Positions 6,625 through 14,602 are shown, counted from the first letter of the stretch. The stretch is 18,755 nucleotides of DNA from Lentisphaerota bacterium (GCA_003552565.1 PUNB01000249.1:1-18755), one strand, 5' to 3'. Program-made: numbers and translations. The notes: generated from the letters alone by a model not told the origin.

Positions 6625-7893
6625 TTACTGGTCAGCTGATTGCGCTATGGGGGCAACCCGAACGCCTTCCGCCAGGCCTTCCTGGCGGGGATTGACTATC
6701 ACCAGGTCTCTGGGGCTCAGCCCGCTGGTAATTGCGGTTTCCTGATTGCCGGAGAGACCGGTTTCCACTTTTCGAACAGCGGCTCGGCCGTTCTCAACCA
6801 CGAAGACGGCGTCATTCCCCTGTACCGTAAACAGGGACCTTTTGGGAACCGCCAGCTGATCGGTTTTTTTTCTGAGTGTGAAGGTGACATCCAGTTCATG
6901 TCCCGGACCGATTTTATAGTCTGCCGGGAATTCAGCTTCAACGGTGATTTTCACTCTTCGTTCTTCCAGGCCGAGGGGTGAGACATCCTCTTCGGCCTGA
7001 GGGGCAATTTTTTGTATTTTGCCTGGAAAGTACACATCCTCGTCTTCCAGTTCGAGAGTCAGCCGAACCGGCATTCCCGGTTCAAGAAAGAGGGAATCCC
7101 GGGCCAGAACTTTCGCTTCAATCAGGAGAAGATCATCTTGAAAAATCGTCAGCAGCGGTGTTTGCGGATCAACCAGTTCCTTTTCTTCCGGAAGCAGCCG
7201 TCCCACGACTCCGGCAATCGGCGACTTGACGGCATAGTCCTCAATCTGGTGATGAATCAGGTTGATTTGGGCTTGCAAGGCCTGCCGTTGAGCCGCGATC
7301 ACTTCATGGCTGCCGGGCGGCGGATCGTAGGATTCCCGCAGTATCGGCAGTTTTTTTCTGGCTCGCGCCAGGTAATATTCAGAGTCAACAAGCAAGTCTT
7401 TTGTTTTATCATAATGCTCTTGACTGACAGTGCCTTTATGGTATAGTTTTTTTCTCCTTTCGTATTCTCTCCGGGCGGCTTCATACTGTGCCTGCGCCTG
7501 GGCGACGGCTAAATCAGCTTCAGTTTTTGCCGCTTTCCCCGGTTCTTCCGTGAGTTTCATTTCTTCACCTTTAAGTGCTTCCAGCCGGGCCTGGAGTTCA
7601 TCGATTTTATAGTCCATTTCCCGGCGGTCGAGCGTCATAAGCAACCCCCCGGCTTCCACCCGGTCGCCGTCCCGCACCTTTAACTTATCGACTCGGGCTC
7701 GAAAGCGGGAATAAACCGTATGCTCAACATCTGCCTTGACATAACCTTCCTCGGTAACTTCCCTGCGCACAGTTCCGGGGGAGACTTCCCGAACCTGCAC
7801 CGACAGACCCGGCCCCAGGCGGTCAATAAGAAGCAGCAGAATGACTATGATAACAACAAGAAATAAAAGAACAGCTTTGACTGATTTTTTCAT
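6625..7893 (-). CDS. HlyD/MacA-type periplasmic adaptor subunit
   Basis: 422 residues. An N-terminal membrane anchor (about 6-24, Leu/Val/Ile-rich) is followed by the first half of a lipoyl-like barrel-sandwich domain (about 45-90, with RDGDRVEAGGLLMTLD). A Glu/Lys/Ala-rich helical hairpin (about 91-215) follows, then the second lipoyl half (about 217-250, VKSPIAGVVGRLLPEE). Beta-barrel and membrane-proximal domains complete the protein (about 255-415, VPKRSLFTV). This is the layout of adaptors that join an inner-membrane ABC permease to an outer channel or export path. Its ATG lies 4 bases after the permease stop, with a GAGAG ribosome site overlapping that stop, so it is the last gene of the ATPase-permease-adaptor operon. 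No outer-membrane TolC-like gene is present nearby. The substrate is unknown. Confidence 0.92.
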   Translation of the reverse strand: MKKSVKAVLLFLVVIIVILLLLIDRLGPGLSVQVREVSPGTVRREVTEEGYVKADVEHTVYSRFRARVDKLKVRDGDRVEAGGLLMTLDRREMDYKIDELQARLEALKGEEMKLTEEPGKAAKTEADLAVAQAQAQYEAARREYERRKKLYHKGTVSQEHYDKTKDLLVDSEYYLARARKKLPILRESYDPPPGSHEVIAAQRQALQAQINLIHHQIEDYAVKSPIAGVVGRLLPEEKELVDPQTPLLTIFQDDLLLIEAKVLARDSLFLEPGMPVRLTLELEDEDVYFPGKIQKIAPQAEEDVSPLGLEERRVKITVEAEFPADYKIGPGHELDVTFTLRKKTDQLAVPKRSLFTVQGNDAVFVVENGRAAVRKVETGLSGNQETAITSGLSPRDLVIVNPRQEGLAEGVRVAPIAQSADQ

Positions 7894-7897
7894 GCTT

Positions 7898-10297
7898 TCA
7901 CTCTCTGGTTTTTAATGCTTCAACTAGATCAAGTTTTTTGATTTTTCTGATTGAAAAACGTTGAGCGGCCCAGATTGAGATGACGGTGATAATGGCGCCG
8001 GCCGCCAGTGATGAGGCGGAAATTTCCGCCGGCATAGTGTACATATCGGTGCTCCATTCCCGAGCGAACCCGGCCATTATGGCCCGCCCGAGCGGCAGAC
8101 CGGTGAGAATGGCGAAAAAAGCGATGAACCACTGTTCAAAACTTATGACTGAGAAAACCTCGTTTCGGGACATTCCCAGCACTCGCATGGAAGCAAGTTC
8201 GCGCTGTCTTTCAGAGAGAATGACCAGGCTGGAAATATAAATTATGGAGAAGCTGAAAGCCACCCCGATCATGACATAAAGAAAGACCATCCAGCCGGCC
8301 ATTTCCCAGTATTCCATCATTGTCTTTATCAGCTCCTGCCGGCTGTCTATGCCGGTGATATAATCGCTTTCGCCGTAATCATCGCGCAAACGGTTTATCC
8401 GATCCTGGAGATTCGCTTCTTCCTGGTTGAATTCCAGCAGGACTGAGGTGACAAAATTTCCTTGATCCAGCAGTTTTTCCAGTCCTTCAATGGTCATATA
8501 AGCATTCATTCCGATATACTGCGGAATAATCGCCGTAACCGGCACGGACACTGAAGCATCCTTGTCTCGCAGGTAAACGCTTTCCAGTTCCAGGGTCGAG
8601 CCGACGGAAGCTCCCAGGTTATCCGCCAGCCTGCGGGACAGTATCAAGCCGGCCGGGGAGGGGGATATTCTAGCGCCATTCTGATCAAGAATATTGTACA
8701 AGCGGGCATCCTTTGCTACACCCATAATCCCGACATCCTCCCGGTGATATTTATGGGAGAGGGTCGCCGGCACTTCCGCGAGAGGCTCGCTTCTAACCAC
8801 CTCTGCAAGACGCTCCGCCTCCCGCATGACTGACTTTCTGGGTAATGGCGTTTCCAGATTTACCCGGGCGTCATAGGTCCGCAGGTTTTCATATTGATAA
8901 AACATGAAATCAGGCATCGTTTCCGACCACAGCCCCCAAGTGAAGGCGACTATAGCACAGCTTACTGTGAGGCTGAAAAAAACGAACGCGGTGCGGCTGC
9001 GGCTGCGGTTAAGGTTGCGCACCGCCATTTTTCCTTGAACTGTCAGCATGGCGGTGAAAAGGCGGAAACTTTCCAGGAGATTCCGGCGTACCTTGACCGG
9101 TGCCGCGGGCTGCATCGCCTCGGCCGGACTGAGGCGGAGAACGGTTTTGCATCCCTGATAGCCGGCGAATCCCAGAACGGAAACACAAATCAGCAGGCTG
9201 CTGACCAGATAATGCCAGGAAAACCCGAGATAAACTTCCGGCAGGTAGAAAAACTGGTAAAGCAGTTCCGTCAGAGGGTTGGCCAGCCACATACCGCACA
9301 GAGAGCCGATAACTCCACCGGCAACCGCCAGAATCAAGGGATAAGAAAAATAATGGAATAGAATTTCTCTCCGCCGATAACCGAAAGCTTTCAAAATACC
9401 GATCTGTCCCCGCTGCTGTTCGACCAGCCGCTTCAGGACAATATAGATAATAAAAGCCGCCACAAGCAGGATCAGAACCGGGAAGAAAGTGGCGAAATTA
9501 TTTATTATTTCGATCTCTTCCTGAAGAATGAAATGACTTCTCTGATCGGCTCGCGGATATATTTCCAGCACTCCGTACTGTTCCAGGCGTGATTCAAGCC
9601 GTTCTTTCACCCCATCAAAATCGCTTCCGGGTGAAAGTGTAAAAACTATACTGTTAACCGAGTTGTCCTGATCTGGAAAAAGCTGCCAAATAATCTCTTG
9701 TGAAACAAATGCTATACCGAACAGTTCTGGATCGTTGTATATTTCGTGCTGGGTGCGCAGAGGATAGACGAACTCGGGACTTATGCCGGCGCCGGCGATG
9801 TTGAATTCCCAGGCTCGGCCGCCGGCGATGACCTGCAGGCTGTCGCTGATCTCCAGGCTGTTGGCTTCAAAAAACTGACTGTCCAGCCAGGCTTCCAGTA
9901 AACCCCGGCGCAGCGGCCGGCCGTGATCAAGGCGGACATCATTCAACCTGCTTTCTTCCCTTAAATCCAGGGAAACCAGGCGCAGATAAGTTTCCGTCCG
10001 CCGGTCTTCTCCCGGCTTATGGACCCGGACGTCCCGGACTAAGCGGCCGGTAATCTCGTCAATGCCTTCTAGGCGGGAAAGGGTGGCCAGTCGATGCTCC
10101 GGCATGGCCACCAGTTCAATGAAGCCGTCGGCGAAGTTCTGTTCCCGGTAAAGTTTTTCCTGGGCCGAGACCAGGTTGTCGCGGGCGATGGCGAAAGCCA
10201 GAAAAGCCAGCATGCCGATCACCACCAGCGTCAGGCAGGCCAGATAGGATCCAGCGTTGGAGAGCATGTCGCGCCCGGTTTTTCTCCACAGAATCAC
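7898..10297 (-). CDS. FtsX-like ABC permease with two FtsX domains
   Basis: 799 residues, starting at GTG 10297, which overlaps the ATPase stop by 4 bases (GTGA). Topology: one N-terminal membrane helix (about 17-38); a long extracytoplasmic domain (about 40-265); three helices forming FtsX domain 1 (about 270-400, with GQIGILKAFGYRRREIL); another single helix near 435-455; a second extracytoplasmic domain; and FtsX domain 2 (about 675-795, with RQRELASMRVLGMSRNEV). This duplicated form, with all eight helices in one chain, resembles the YbbP/LolCE-like permeases used for lipoprotein, lipid or drug extrusion rather than the single-domain four-helix MacB. With the LolD/MacB-type ATPase and the adaptor it makes a complete mechanotransmission-type transporter. 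The C-terminal LVEALKTRE is typical. Confidence 0.93.
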   Translation of the reverse strand: MILWRKTGRDMLSNAGSYLACLTLVVIGMLAFLAFAIARDNLVSAQEKLYREQNFADGFIELVAMPEHRLATLSRLEGIDEITGRLVRDVRVHKPGEDRRTETYLRLVSLDLREESRLNDVRLDHGRPLRRGLLEAWLDSQFFEANSLEISDSLQVIAGGRAWEFNIAGAGISPEFVYPLRTQHEIYNDPELFGIAFVSQEIIWQLFPDQDNSVNSIVFTLSPGSDFDGVKERLESRLEQYGVLEIYPRADQRSHFILQEEIEIINNFATFFPVLILLVAAFIIYIVLKRLVEQQRGQIGILKAFGYRRREILFHYFSYPLILAVAGGVIGSLCGMWLANPLTELLYQFFYLPEVYLGFSWHYLVSSLLICVSVLGFAGYQGCKTVLRLSPAEAMQPAAPVKVRRNLLESFRLFTAMLTVQGKMAVRNLNRSRSRTAFVFFSLTVSCAIVAFTWGLWSETMPDFMFYQYENLRTYDARVNLETPLPRKSVMREAERLAEVVRSEPLAEVPATLSHKYHREDVGIMGVAKDARLYNILDQNGARISPSPAGLILSRRLADNLGASVGSTLELESVYLRDKDASVSVPVTAIIPQYIGMNAYMTIEGLEKLLDQGNFVTSVLLEFNQEEANLQDRINRLRDDYGESDYITGIDSRQELIKTMMEYWEMAGWMVFLYVMIGVAFSFSIIYISSLVILSERQRELASMRVLGMSRNEVFSVISFEQWFIAFFAILTGLPLGRAIMAGFAREWSTDMYTMPAEISASSLAAGAIITVISIWAAQRFSIRKIKKLDLVEALKTRE

Positions 10298-11001
10298 CAG
10301 TCAACCTCTTCCGGGGAAATAGGGGTGTCATTGCGTTTCGACCATTCGACTTTGCCGTCTTTCAAATAGATAACCCGGTCGGCCATTTCACTGATATTGG
10401 CGTTATGAGTTATCAGGACCACGGTTTTCCCGTATTCATCACAGAATCTTCTCAGTAGAGCCAGAATCTGTCTTCCGGTCGGCAGATCCAGAGCGCCGGT
10501 GGGTTCATCGCAAAGCAGGAGGCGCGGATTTTTGGCCAAAGCGCGAGCAATGGCTATCCGCTGTTGTTCGCCGCCGGAAAGCTGCGCCGGGAAGTGTTCC
10601 GCCCGGTCCGCCAGTCCCAGTTTTTCGAGTAAATCCGCCGCCTCCAGCGGTTCATGGGCGATCTGCGCGCCCAGTTTAATATTTTCAGTGGCCGTCAGGT
10701 TCGGCATGAGGTTGTAAAACTGAAAGATGAATCCTACCTGAATCCGCCGGTATTCGGTAAGTTCATTTTCATTAAGTCGATGAATCGGCAGGTCGCCGAA
10801 ATACAATTCGCCGGCGGTCGCCCGGTCGATACCTCCGAGTAGATTGACCAGGGTTGTTTTTCCTGAACCGCTCTGGCCCAGAATCACCGCCAGCTCACGA
10901 TTGTAAAGACTGAAGTCAATTCCCCTTAGAGCGTAAACATCCACTTCGCCCATGCGATAGCGTTTCTCTAAACCGGTTGCGTTGATTAAAGTTTTCCTCA
11001 T
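10294..11001 (-). CDS. ABC transporter ATPase, LolD/MacB type
   Basis: 235 residues. Walker A GQSGSGKTT (about residues 43-51), Q-loop FQFYNL (about 93-98), signature LSGGEQQR (about 140-147), Walker B LLLCDEPTGALD (about 160-171) and H-loop ITHN are all intact. The FQFYNLMPNLTATENI and GALD segments are typical of the LolD/MacB/FtsE class that works with FtsX-like permeases. It is the first gene of the operon. Its start codon directly follows a small GTTAC/GTAAC dyad with no clear ribosome site, and a promoter-like pair ends only six bases upstream. Confidence 0.95.
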   Translation of the reverse strand: MRKTLINATGLEKRYRMGEVDVYALRGIDFSLYNRELAVILGQSGSGKTTLVNLLGGIDRATAGELYFGDLPIHRLNENELTEYRRIQVGFIFQFYNLMPNLTATENIKLGAQIAHEPLEAADLLEKLGLADRAEHFPAQLSGGEQQRIAIARALAKNPRLLLCDEPTGALDLPTGRQILALLRRFCDEYGKTVVLITHNANISEMADRVIYLKDGKVEWSKRNDTPISPEEVDW

Positions 11002-11035
11002 GTTACTAATGTAACCCCGGCTGTTGTTTTGACAA
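11002..11035 (-). promoter_or_regulatory. Candidate promoter/operator of the efflux operon, possibly leaderless
   Basis: On the minus strand TTGTCA (11030-11035), a 16-base spacer and TACATT (11008-11013) end six bases before the ATG at 11001. That would put the transcription start at or near the start codon. The arms GTTAC (11002-11006) and GTAAC (11011-11015) form a dyad over the -10 region, a possible repressor site. Confidence 0.4.
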
Positions 11036-11100
11036 TTTATTTTGCGCGGGGGGGTATGATGTCAGACTTCGTGGTTTCAGGTTTCAGTGTTCAGGTCTCA

Positions 11101-11228
11101 GTCTCGCACCTTGTCTCGCATTTAGTCTGAAAAATGAGGAATCGACAGAAAACCAGACAAGGTGCGAGACAAAGTTTTATTGTTTTGTGCATATAGAGAC
11201 CGTAAACACCTTTTCGCATAACCTCCAG
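11101..11228 (+). repeat. Dispersed bracket repeat, right copy
   Basis: The 16-base arms GTCTCGCACCTTGTCT (11101-11116) and AGACAAGGTGCGAGAC (11155-11170) are perfectly complementary with a 38-base loop. The left arm is itself a tandem of a 12-base unit, GTCTCGCACCTT. The right part carries GTTTTATTGTTTT and CACCTTTTCGCATAACC. It is the reverse complement of the left copy at 6339-6485 and lacks that copy's inserted palindrome. Confidence 0.85.
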
Positions 11229-11397
11229 TTATCCCCCCCGGTGCGTAATGAAGCATTTTTACCCGCGGCATCTATTCTATTCGCGAACCGGCTTCCTTCG
11301 CTTTGCGACTATTAGTGTGGATTAGTGGTTTAAGATCATTCTTTTCGCTGATTTCAAAATATGGCCATTAACGATAATCATTTTCTTTTTATTTTCT

Positions 11398-11418
11398 GAA
11401 GTCAGGTTGACTGACTTC
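11398..11418. promoter_or_regulatory. Dyad over the -35 of the Fe-S operon promoter
   Basis: GAAGTCAG (11398-11405), GTTGA, CTGACTTC (11411-11418): perfect 8-bp arms overlapping the proposed -35 hexamer. Size and GACT-type content recall sites of Rrf2-family Fe-S regulators such as IscR, but this is only a resemblance. Confidence 0.45.
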
Positions 11419-11435
11419 CAATTCCGTACTATGTT
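11407..11435 (+). promoter_or_regulatory. Promoter of the nfu-nifS operon
   Basis: TTGACT (11407-11412), a 17-base spacer and TATGTT (11430-11435) make a good sigma-70-type promoter about 95 bases before the nfu start. A second dyad in the leader, TCCTGA (11449-11454) with TCAGGA (11464-11469) followed by TTTTG, could be an operator or attenuator. Confidence 0.55.
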
Positions 11436-11530
11436 ATGCTTTGAATTATCCTGAATCACGGAATCAGGATTTTGTTGACAATCTCCTCATTAATAAACGT
11501 TCTGGACAAACCAAGGAGTTCTAAAATCAA

Positions 11531-11755
11531 ATGGATATGGATCAACAAATAAGAGACGTTTTGGAAGAACTGCGCGGCAGCCTGCAGGCGGACGGCGGGG
11601 ATCTGGAAGTGGTTTCGATTAAAGGACCGCAAGTAACTCTGAAACTGACGGGTGCCTGCGGCGGCTGTCCACACGCCATGATCACGCTGAAAGAGGGTAT
11701 CGAACGAGTCCTGCGGGAAAAGGTCAGTTCGGATATCGTCGTTGAAAAAGCGTGA
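11531..11755 (+). CDS. Nfu-type Fe-S scaffold/carrier, stand-alone NifU C-terminal domain
   Basis: 74 residues comprising only the NifU C-terminal domain, with LQADGGDLEVV and the cluster-binding C43-GG-C46 motif. Such proteins hold a [4Fe-4S] cluster at a dimer interface and pass it to target enzymes. ATG at 11531 is preceded by AAGGAG with a slightly long 12-base spacing; the internal Met at codon 3 would be further still. It leads the operon and abuts the adenosyltransferase start directly (TGA-ATG). It is a paralogue of the C-terminal domain of the NifU two genes downstream, which has CASC in place of CGGC. Confidence 0.93.
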   Translation: MDMDQQIRDVLEELRGSLQADGGDLEVVSIKGPQVTLKLTGACGGCPHAMITLKEGIERVLREKVSSDIVVEKA

Positions 11756-12322
11756 ATGGAGAATCAGGAAAAAAACACTGTCCGCCGGCAGGATAACGCC
11801 GACATCGACCGCGGTCGATTGCAGGTGTACACTGGCGACGGCAAGGGCAAAACCTCGGCCGCAGTCGGTTTAGCGGTGCGTGCCGCCGGCGCCGGCAGGA
11901 GGGTTTTCTTCGCCCAATTCCTGAAAGGCGAACCCAGCAGTGAAGTGCTGAGCCTTCGACAATTGGAGAATAAAGTGACGACCCGCCTTTACGGAAGTCC
12001 CGGTTTTATCCGCGGTTGTCCTGCCGAAAAAGACAAAGCCAACGCTCAGGCTGGACTGGAGGAAGTCTCGACGATTCTGTTGTCCGGGGAATACCGCGTG
12101 GTCATCCTTGATGAAATCAACATGGTTCTCGACTATGGGCTTGTTCCTTTTTCTTCTTTGCGAAGGGTTTTAATAAAACGTTCTCCAGAGGTTGAGGTGA
12201 TTCTCACCGGCCGCCGGGCGCCGCCGGAATTGTTGGAGATCGCCGATCTGGTGACTGAGATGCGGGCTGTGAAGCATTATTATCGAGAAGGTGTTAAGGC
12301 GCGTTTAGGGATAGAGTTCTAA
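11756..12322 (+). CDS. ATP:corrinoid adenosyltransferase (CobA/CobO/BtuR family)
   Basis: 188 residues, normal for the family. It transfers the adenosyl group of ATP to a reduced corrinoid to make the coenzyme B12 form. The P-loop is GDGKGKTS (about residues 28-35), followed by the family QFLKG segment, the Walker-B-like VVILDEINMVLDYG (about 116-129) and the conserved C-terminal LTGRRAPPELLEIADLVTEM block. The first about 20 residues are a polar extension. The ATG is immediately after the nfu stop without a gap, so translation is probably coupled. No cobalamin riboswitch precedes it and no other B12 gene is near. Its place inside an Fe-S cluster operon is unusual; a repurposed P-loop enzyme cannot be excluded. 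Confidence 0.9.
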   Translation: MENQEKNTVRRQDNADIDRGRLQVYTGDGKGKTSAAVGLAVRAAGAGRRVFFAQFLKGEPSSEVLSLRQLENKVTTRLYGSPGFIRGCPAEKDKANAQAGLEEVSTILLSGEYRVVILDEINMVLDYGLVPFSSLRRVLIKRSPEVEVILTGRRAPPELLEIADLVTEMRAVKHYYREGVKARLGIEF

Positions 12323-12341
12323 ATCCAGGAATTAATATAAT

Positions 12342-13244
12342 ATGTGGGATTACAGTAAAAAAGTAATGGATCATTTTCTCAACCCCCGAAATGTCGGGGA
12401 GATTGAAAAGCCCGACGCGGTCGGCGAGGTCGGCAATTTAAGATGCGGAGACGCTCTTAAACTGTATTTACGGCTGGATGACAGCAAAGAGCGCATTGAG
12501 GAAGCCAAATTCCAGACCTTCGGTTGCGCCAGCGCCATTGCCAGCGCTTCCGCCTTAACCGAACTGGCCGCCGGCAAGACGGTTGACCAGGCGGCGGAAT
12601 TAACTAATGACGACATAGCTGAATATCTCGGCTCGCTGCCGGAGGAAAAAATGCATTGCTCGGTAATGGGTATGGAAGCGTTGCAGGCGGCGATTAAAAA
12701 GCTGCGGGGCGAAAGCCCGGGCGTGGCCACGGTCGGCGATGATGGCGGGGAGTATGATCCGGAGGGGCTGGACCGGACAGTATGTTATTGTTTCAGTGTC
12801 ACGGAAAGAAAAATCCGTGAGGTCATCGCCGCCAATCATCTGGAGAATGTGGAAGAGGTCATTCATTATACCAAAGCAGGCGGCGGCTGCGGCGGCTGTA
12901 AGCCGGACATCCAGAAACTGCTGGATGAAATGAAAGGAGAGCGGGAAGAAAAAGCCCGTCAGCAGGCTCAATCGGAAGAGGGCGGGGGGAAGAGAAAATT
13001 GACTAACCTGCAGAAGATATCTCTGATTCAGAAAACCATTGATGAACAGATTGCTCCCGGGCTCCGGGCCGACGGCGGCGATATCGAACTGATTGACATT
13101 GACGGCGACCGGGTAGTCGTCAAGCTGCAAGGCGCCTGCGCTTCCTGTCCCAGCGCCCATATAACCTTAAAACGCTGGGTGGAAGCGAAGCTGCGCGAAC
13201 TGGTTGACGAGAATCTGACTGTTGAAGAAGAATTGGAGGGTTAG
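12342..13244 (+). CDS. nifU: NifU, three-domain Fe-S cluster assembly scaffold
   Basis: 300 residues with the full NifU architecture. The N-terminal IscU-like scaffold has C35 (LRCGDALK), C62 (FGCASA) and C106 (MHCSVM), the same numbering as Azotobacter NifU. The central domain holds a stable [2Fe-2S] through C148, C150, C183 and C186 (VCYC ... GGCGGC). The C-terminal Nfu domain has C266 and C269 (GACASC). An Arg/Glu/Gln-rich linker (about 195-222) joins the last two domains. It builds clusters from sulfur supplied by the cysteine desulfurase encoded next. No nitrogenase genes are seen, so it is likely the housekeeping system, as in several anaerobes that use NifUS instead of ISC or SUF. AGGAA lies about 10 bases before the ATG. 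Confidence 0.97.
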   Translation: MWDYSKKVMDHFLNPRNVGEIEKPDAVGEVGNLRCGDALKLYLRLDDSKERIEEAKFQTFGCASAIASASALTELAAGKTVDQAAELTNDDIAEYLGSLPEEKMHCSVMGMEALQAAIKKLRGESPGVATVGDDGGEYDPEGLDRTVCYCFSVTERKIREVIAANHLENVEEVIHYTKAGGGCGGCKPDIQKLLDEMKGEREEKARQQAQSEEGGGKRKLTNLQKISLIQKTIDEQIAPGLRADGGDIELIDIDGDRVVVKLQGACASCPSAHITLKRWVEAKLRELVDENLTVEEELEG

Positions 13245-13249
13245 TCCAC

Positions 13250-14422
13250 ATGGAAAAAGCGGATTCTGTTATTTATCTGGACAACAATGCCACCACGAAG
13301 GTCGACCCCGCGGTGGTCGATGTAATGACCCCTTTTCTGACTGAATGGTACGGCAATGCCTCCAGTGTTCATTCCTTCGGCGGGCAGGTGCGTCAGCATG
13401 TGGAAAAAGCCCGGGAGCAGGCGGCGGCTCTGGTGGGAGCGCGGCCGGAAGAGATTATTTTCACCAGCTGCGGCACGGAGTCGGATAACGCGGCGATCTT
13501 AAGCGCTCTTGAAAACGATATTCGCCGCCGCAAAGTAGTCACCAGCCGGGTCGAACATCCGGCGGTTCTCGGTTTGTGCAAGGTTCTGCAGCAGCGTGGG
13601 TATCATGTGGAGTTCGTGCCGGTTAATCGTCGCGGCCAGTTGTGCATGGATACTTTGGTGCAAATGATCACCGACGACACCGCGGTGGTTTCCATTATGT
13701 GGGGCAACAATGAAACAGGCAATATTTACCCGGTTTATGAGATCGCTGAAATCGCCCATCAGCACGGAGCGCTGTTTCATACCGATGCTGTTCAGGCAGT
13801 CGGGAAAGTGCCTATTGATCTGGGGCGGGCCGATATTGACTTTCTCTCTCTCAGCGGCCACAAGCTGCACGCTCCGAAAGGGGTCGGCGCCATGTATGTT
13901 AAGAAGGGCACTCCTTTCAATCAGTTTCTGATCGGGGGACACCAGGAGTTCGGGCTGCGGGCCGGCACTGAAAATGTACCCGGAATAATCGCCCTGGGGC
14001 AGGCCATGGAAACAGCCGGGGAGTATATTGAACAAGAGAACACCGAAATGGCCCGATTGCGGGACAGGCTGGAACAGGGCATACTGCGAACCTGTCCCGG
14101 CGCCCGCGTAAACGGCAATCCCTTGAGCCGCCTGCCTAACACCACCAACATCAGCTTTGAATATATCGAGGGCGAGTCCATTCTGCTGATGCTTGATCAG
14201 TTTAATGTTGCCGCTTCTTCCGGCTCAGCCTGTACTTCCGGCAGCCTTGAACCGTCGCATGTATTGAGAGCTATGGGGCTGGCTGAAACGCTGCTGCACG
14301 GGAGTGTCAGGTTCAGCCTGTCCCGCTATAACACGGAGGAAGAAATCGATTTTGTTATTGAGAAAATGGCGCCGATTATCAAACGCCTGCGGGAAATCTC
14401 TCCCTTCGGACATGATTCATGA
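13250..14422 (+). CDS. nifS: NifS/IscS-type cysteine desulfurase
   Basis: 390 residues, class V PLP-dependent aminotransferase fold. It removes sulfur from cysteine to form an enzyme persulfide and alanine, feeding NifU. The N-terminal YLDNNATT, the cofactor-binding Lys K205 in SGHKLHAPKG, the RAGTENVPG block and the active-site Cys C328 in SSGSACTSG mark a group I (NifS/IscS-like) enzyme with a long mobile active-site loop. GGAGG overlaps the end of nifU, and the ATG is 5 bases after its stop, so the two are co-translated. It is the last gene of the operon; a hairpin repeat follows the stop at once. Confidence 0.97.
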   Translation: MEKADSVIYLDNNATTKVDPAVVDVMTPFLTEWYGNASSVHSFGGQVRQHVEKAREQAAALVGARPEEIIFTSCGTESDNAAILSALENDIRRRKVVTSRVEHPAVLGLCKVLQQRGYHVEFVPVNRRGQLCMDTLVQMITDDTAVVSIMWGNNETGNIYPVYEIAEIAHQHGALFHTDAVQAVGKVPIDLGRADIDFLSLSGHKLHAPKGVGAMYVKKGTPFNQFLIGGHQEFGLRAGTENVPGIIALGQAMETAGEYIEQENTEMARLRDRLEQGILRTCPGARVNGNPLSRLPNTTNISFEYIEGESILLMLDQFNVAASSGSACTSGSLEPSHVLRAMGLAETLLHGSVRFSLSRYNTEEEIDFVIEKMAPIIKRLREISPFGHDS

Positions 14423-14428
14423 TTCAAA

Positions 14429-14460
14429 TCACTGTCATCCCATAACTCGAAGAAATGGGA
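14429..14460 (+). repeat. 32-nt post-stop repeat, copy 2
   Basis: Begins 6 bases after the nifS stop and is identical over 32 bases to the minus-strand copy after the HlyD-like gene (6579-6610). Stem TCCCAT (14438-14443) and ATGGGA (14455-14460) with an 11-base loop. Unlike copy 1, no T-run follows, so it may protect the 3' end of the mRNA rather than terminate. Confidence 0.75.
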
Positions 14461-14602
14461 CGCTGGTGGATTCAAGTCGGAACTATTTCGACTGCGTATT
14501 GTCGGAGACCCGGAGGTCGTTGATGCCGATAAAAGAACAGCATGCCGAATCGAACGGGGGAGGTAAATTCCAGATTCAACCCTTAACTTAAGGAGTGCTT
14601 TT

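Larger units (their letters stand above)
11002..11530. other. Divergent spacer between efflux and Fe-S operons
   Basis: 529 bases without a gene. From left: minus-strand promoter/operator candidate (11002-11035), bracket repeat right copy (11101-11228), a stretch with TATTCGCGAACC and ATTAGTG-GATTAGTGG words of the kind seen in other PVC spacers (about 11275-11335), A/T-rich DNA, and the plus-strand promoter with two dyads (11398-11469). Confidence 0.6.

Noticed and set aside
6339..11228. Composite transposon carrying the efflux operon
   Set aside because: There is no transposase between or beside the two inverted repeats, and no target duplication is evident, so only the bracket arrangement itself is claimed.
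11470..11530. Cobalamin riboswitch controlling the adenosyltransferase
   Set aside because: The leader is too short, shows no B12-box, and the adenosyltransferase gene abuts nfu rather than following the leader.
12600..13160. Long minus-strand ORF opposite nifU
   Set aside because: Antisense shadow of a gene whose cysteine motifs are all accounted for.
11531..14422. Nitrogen-fixation gene cluster
   Set aside because: NifU and NifS are present but there is no nifHDK or other nif gene; NifUS serves general Fe-S assembly in many anaerobes.
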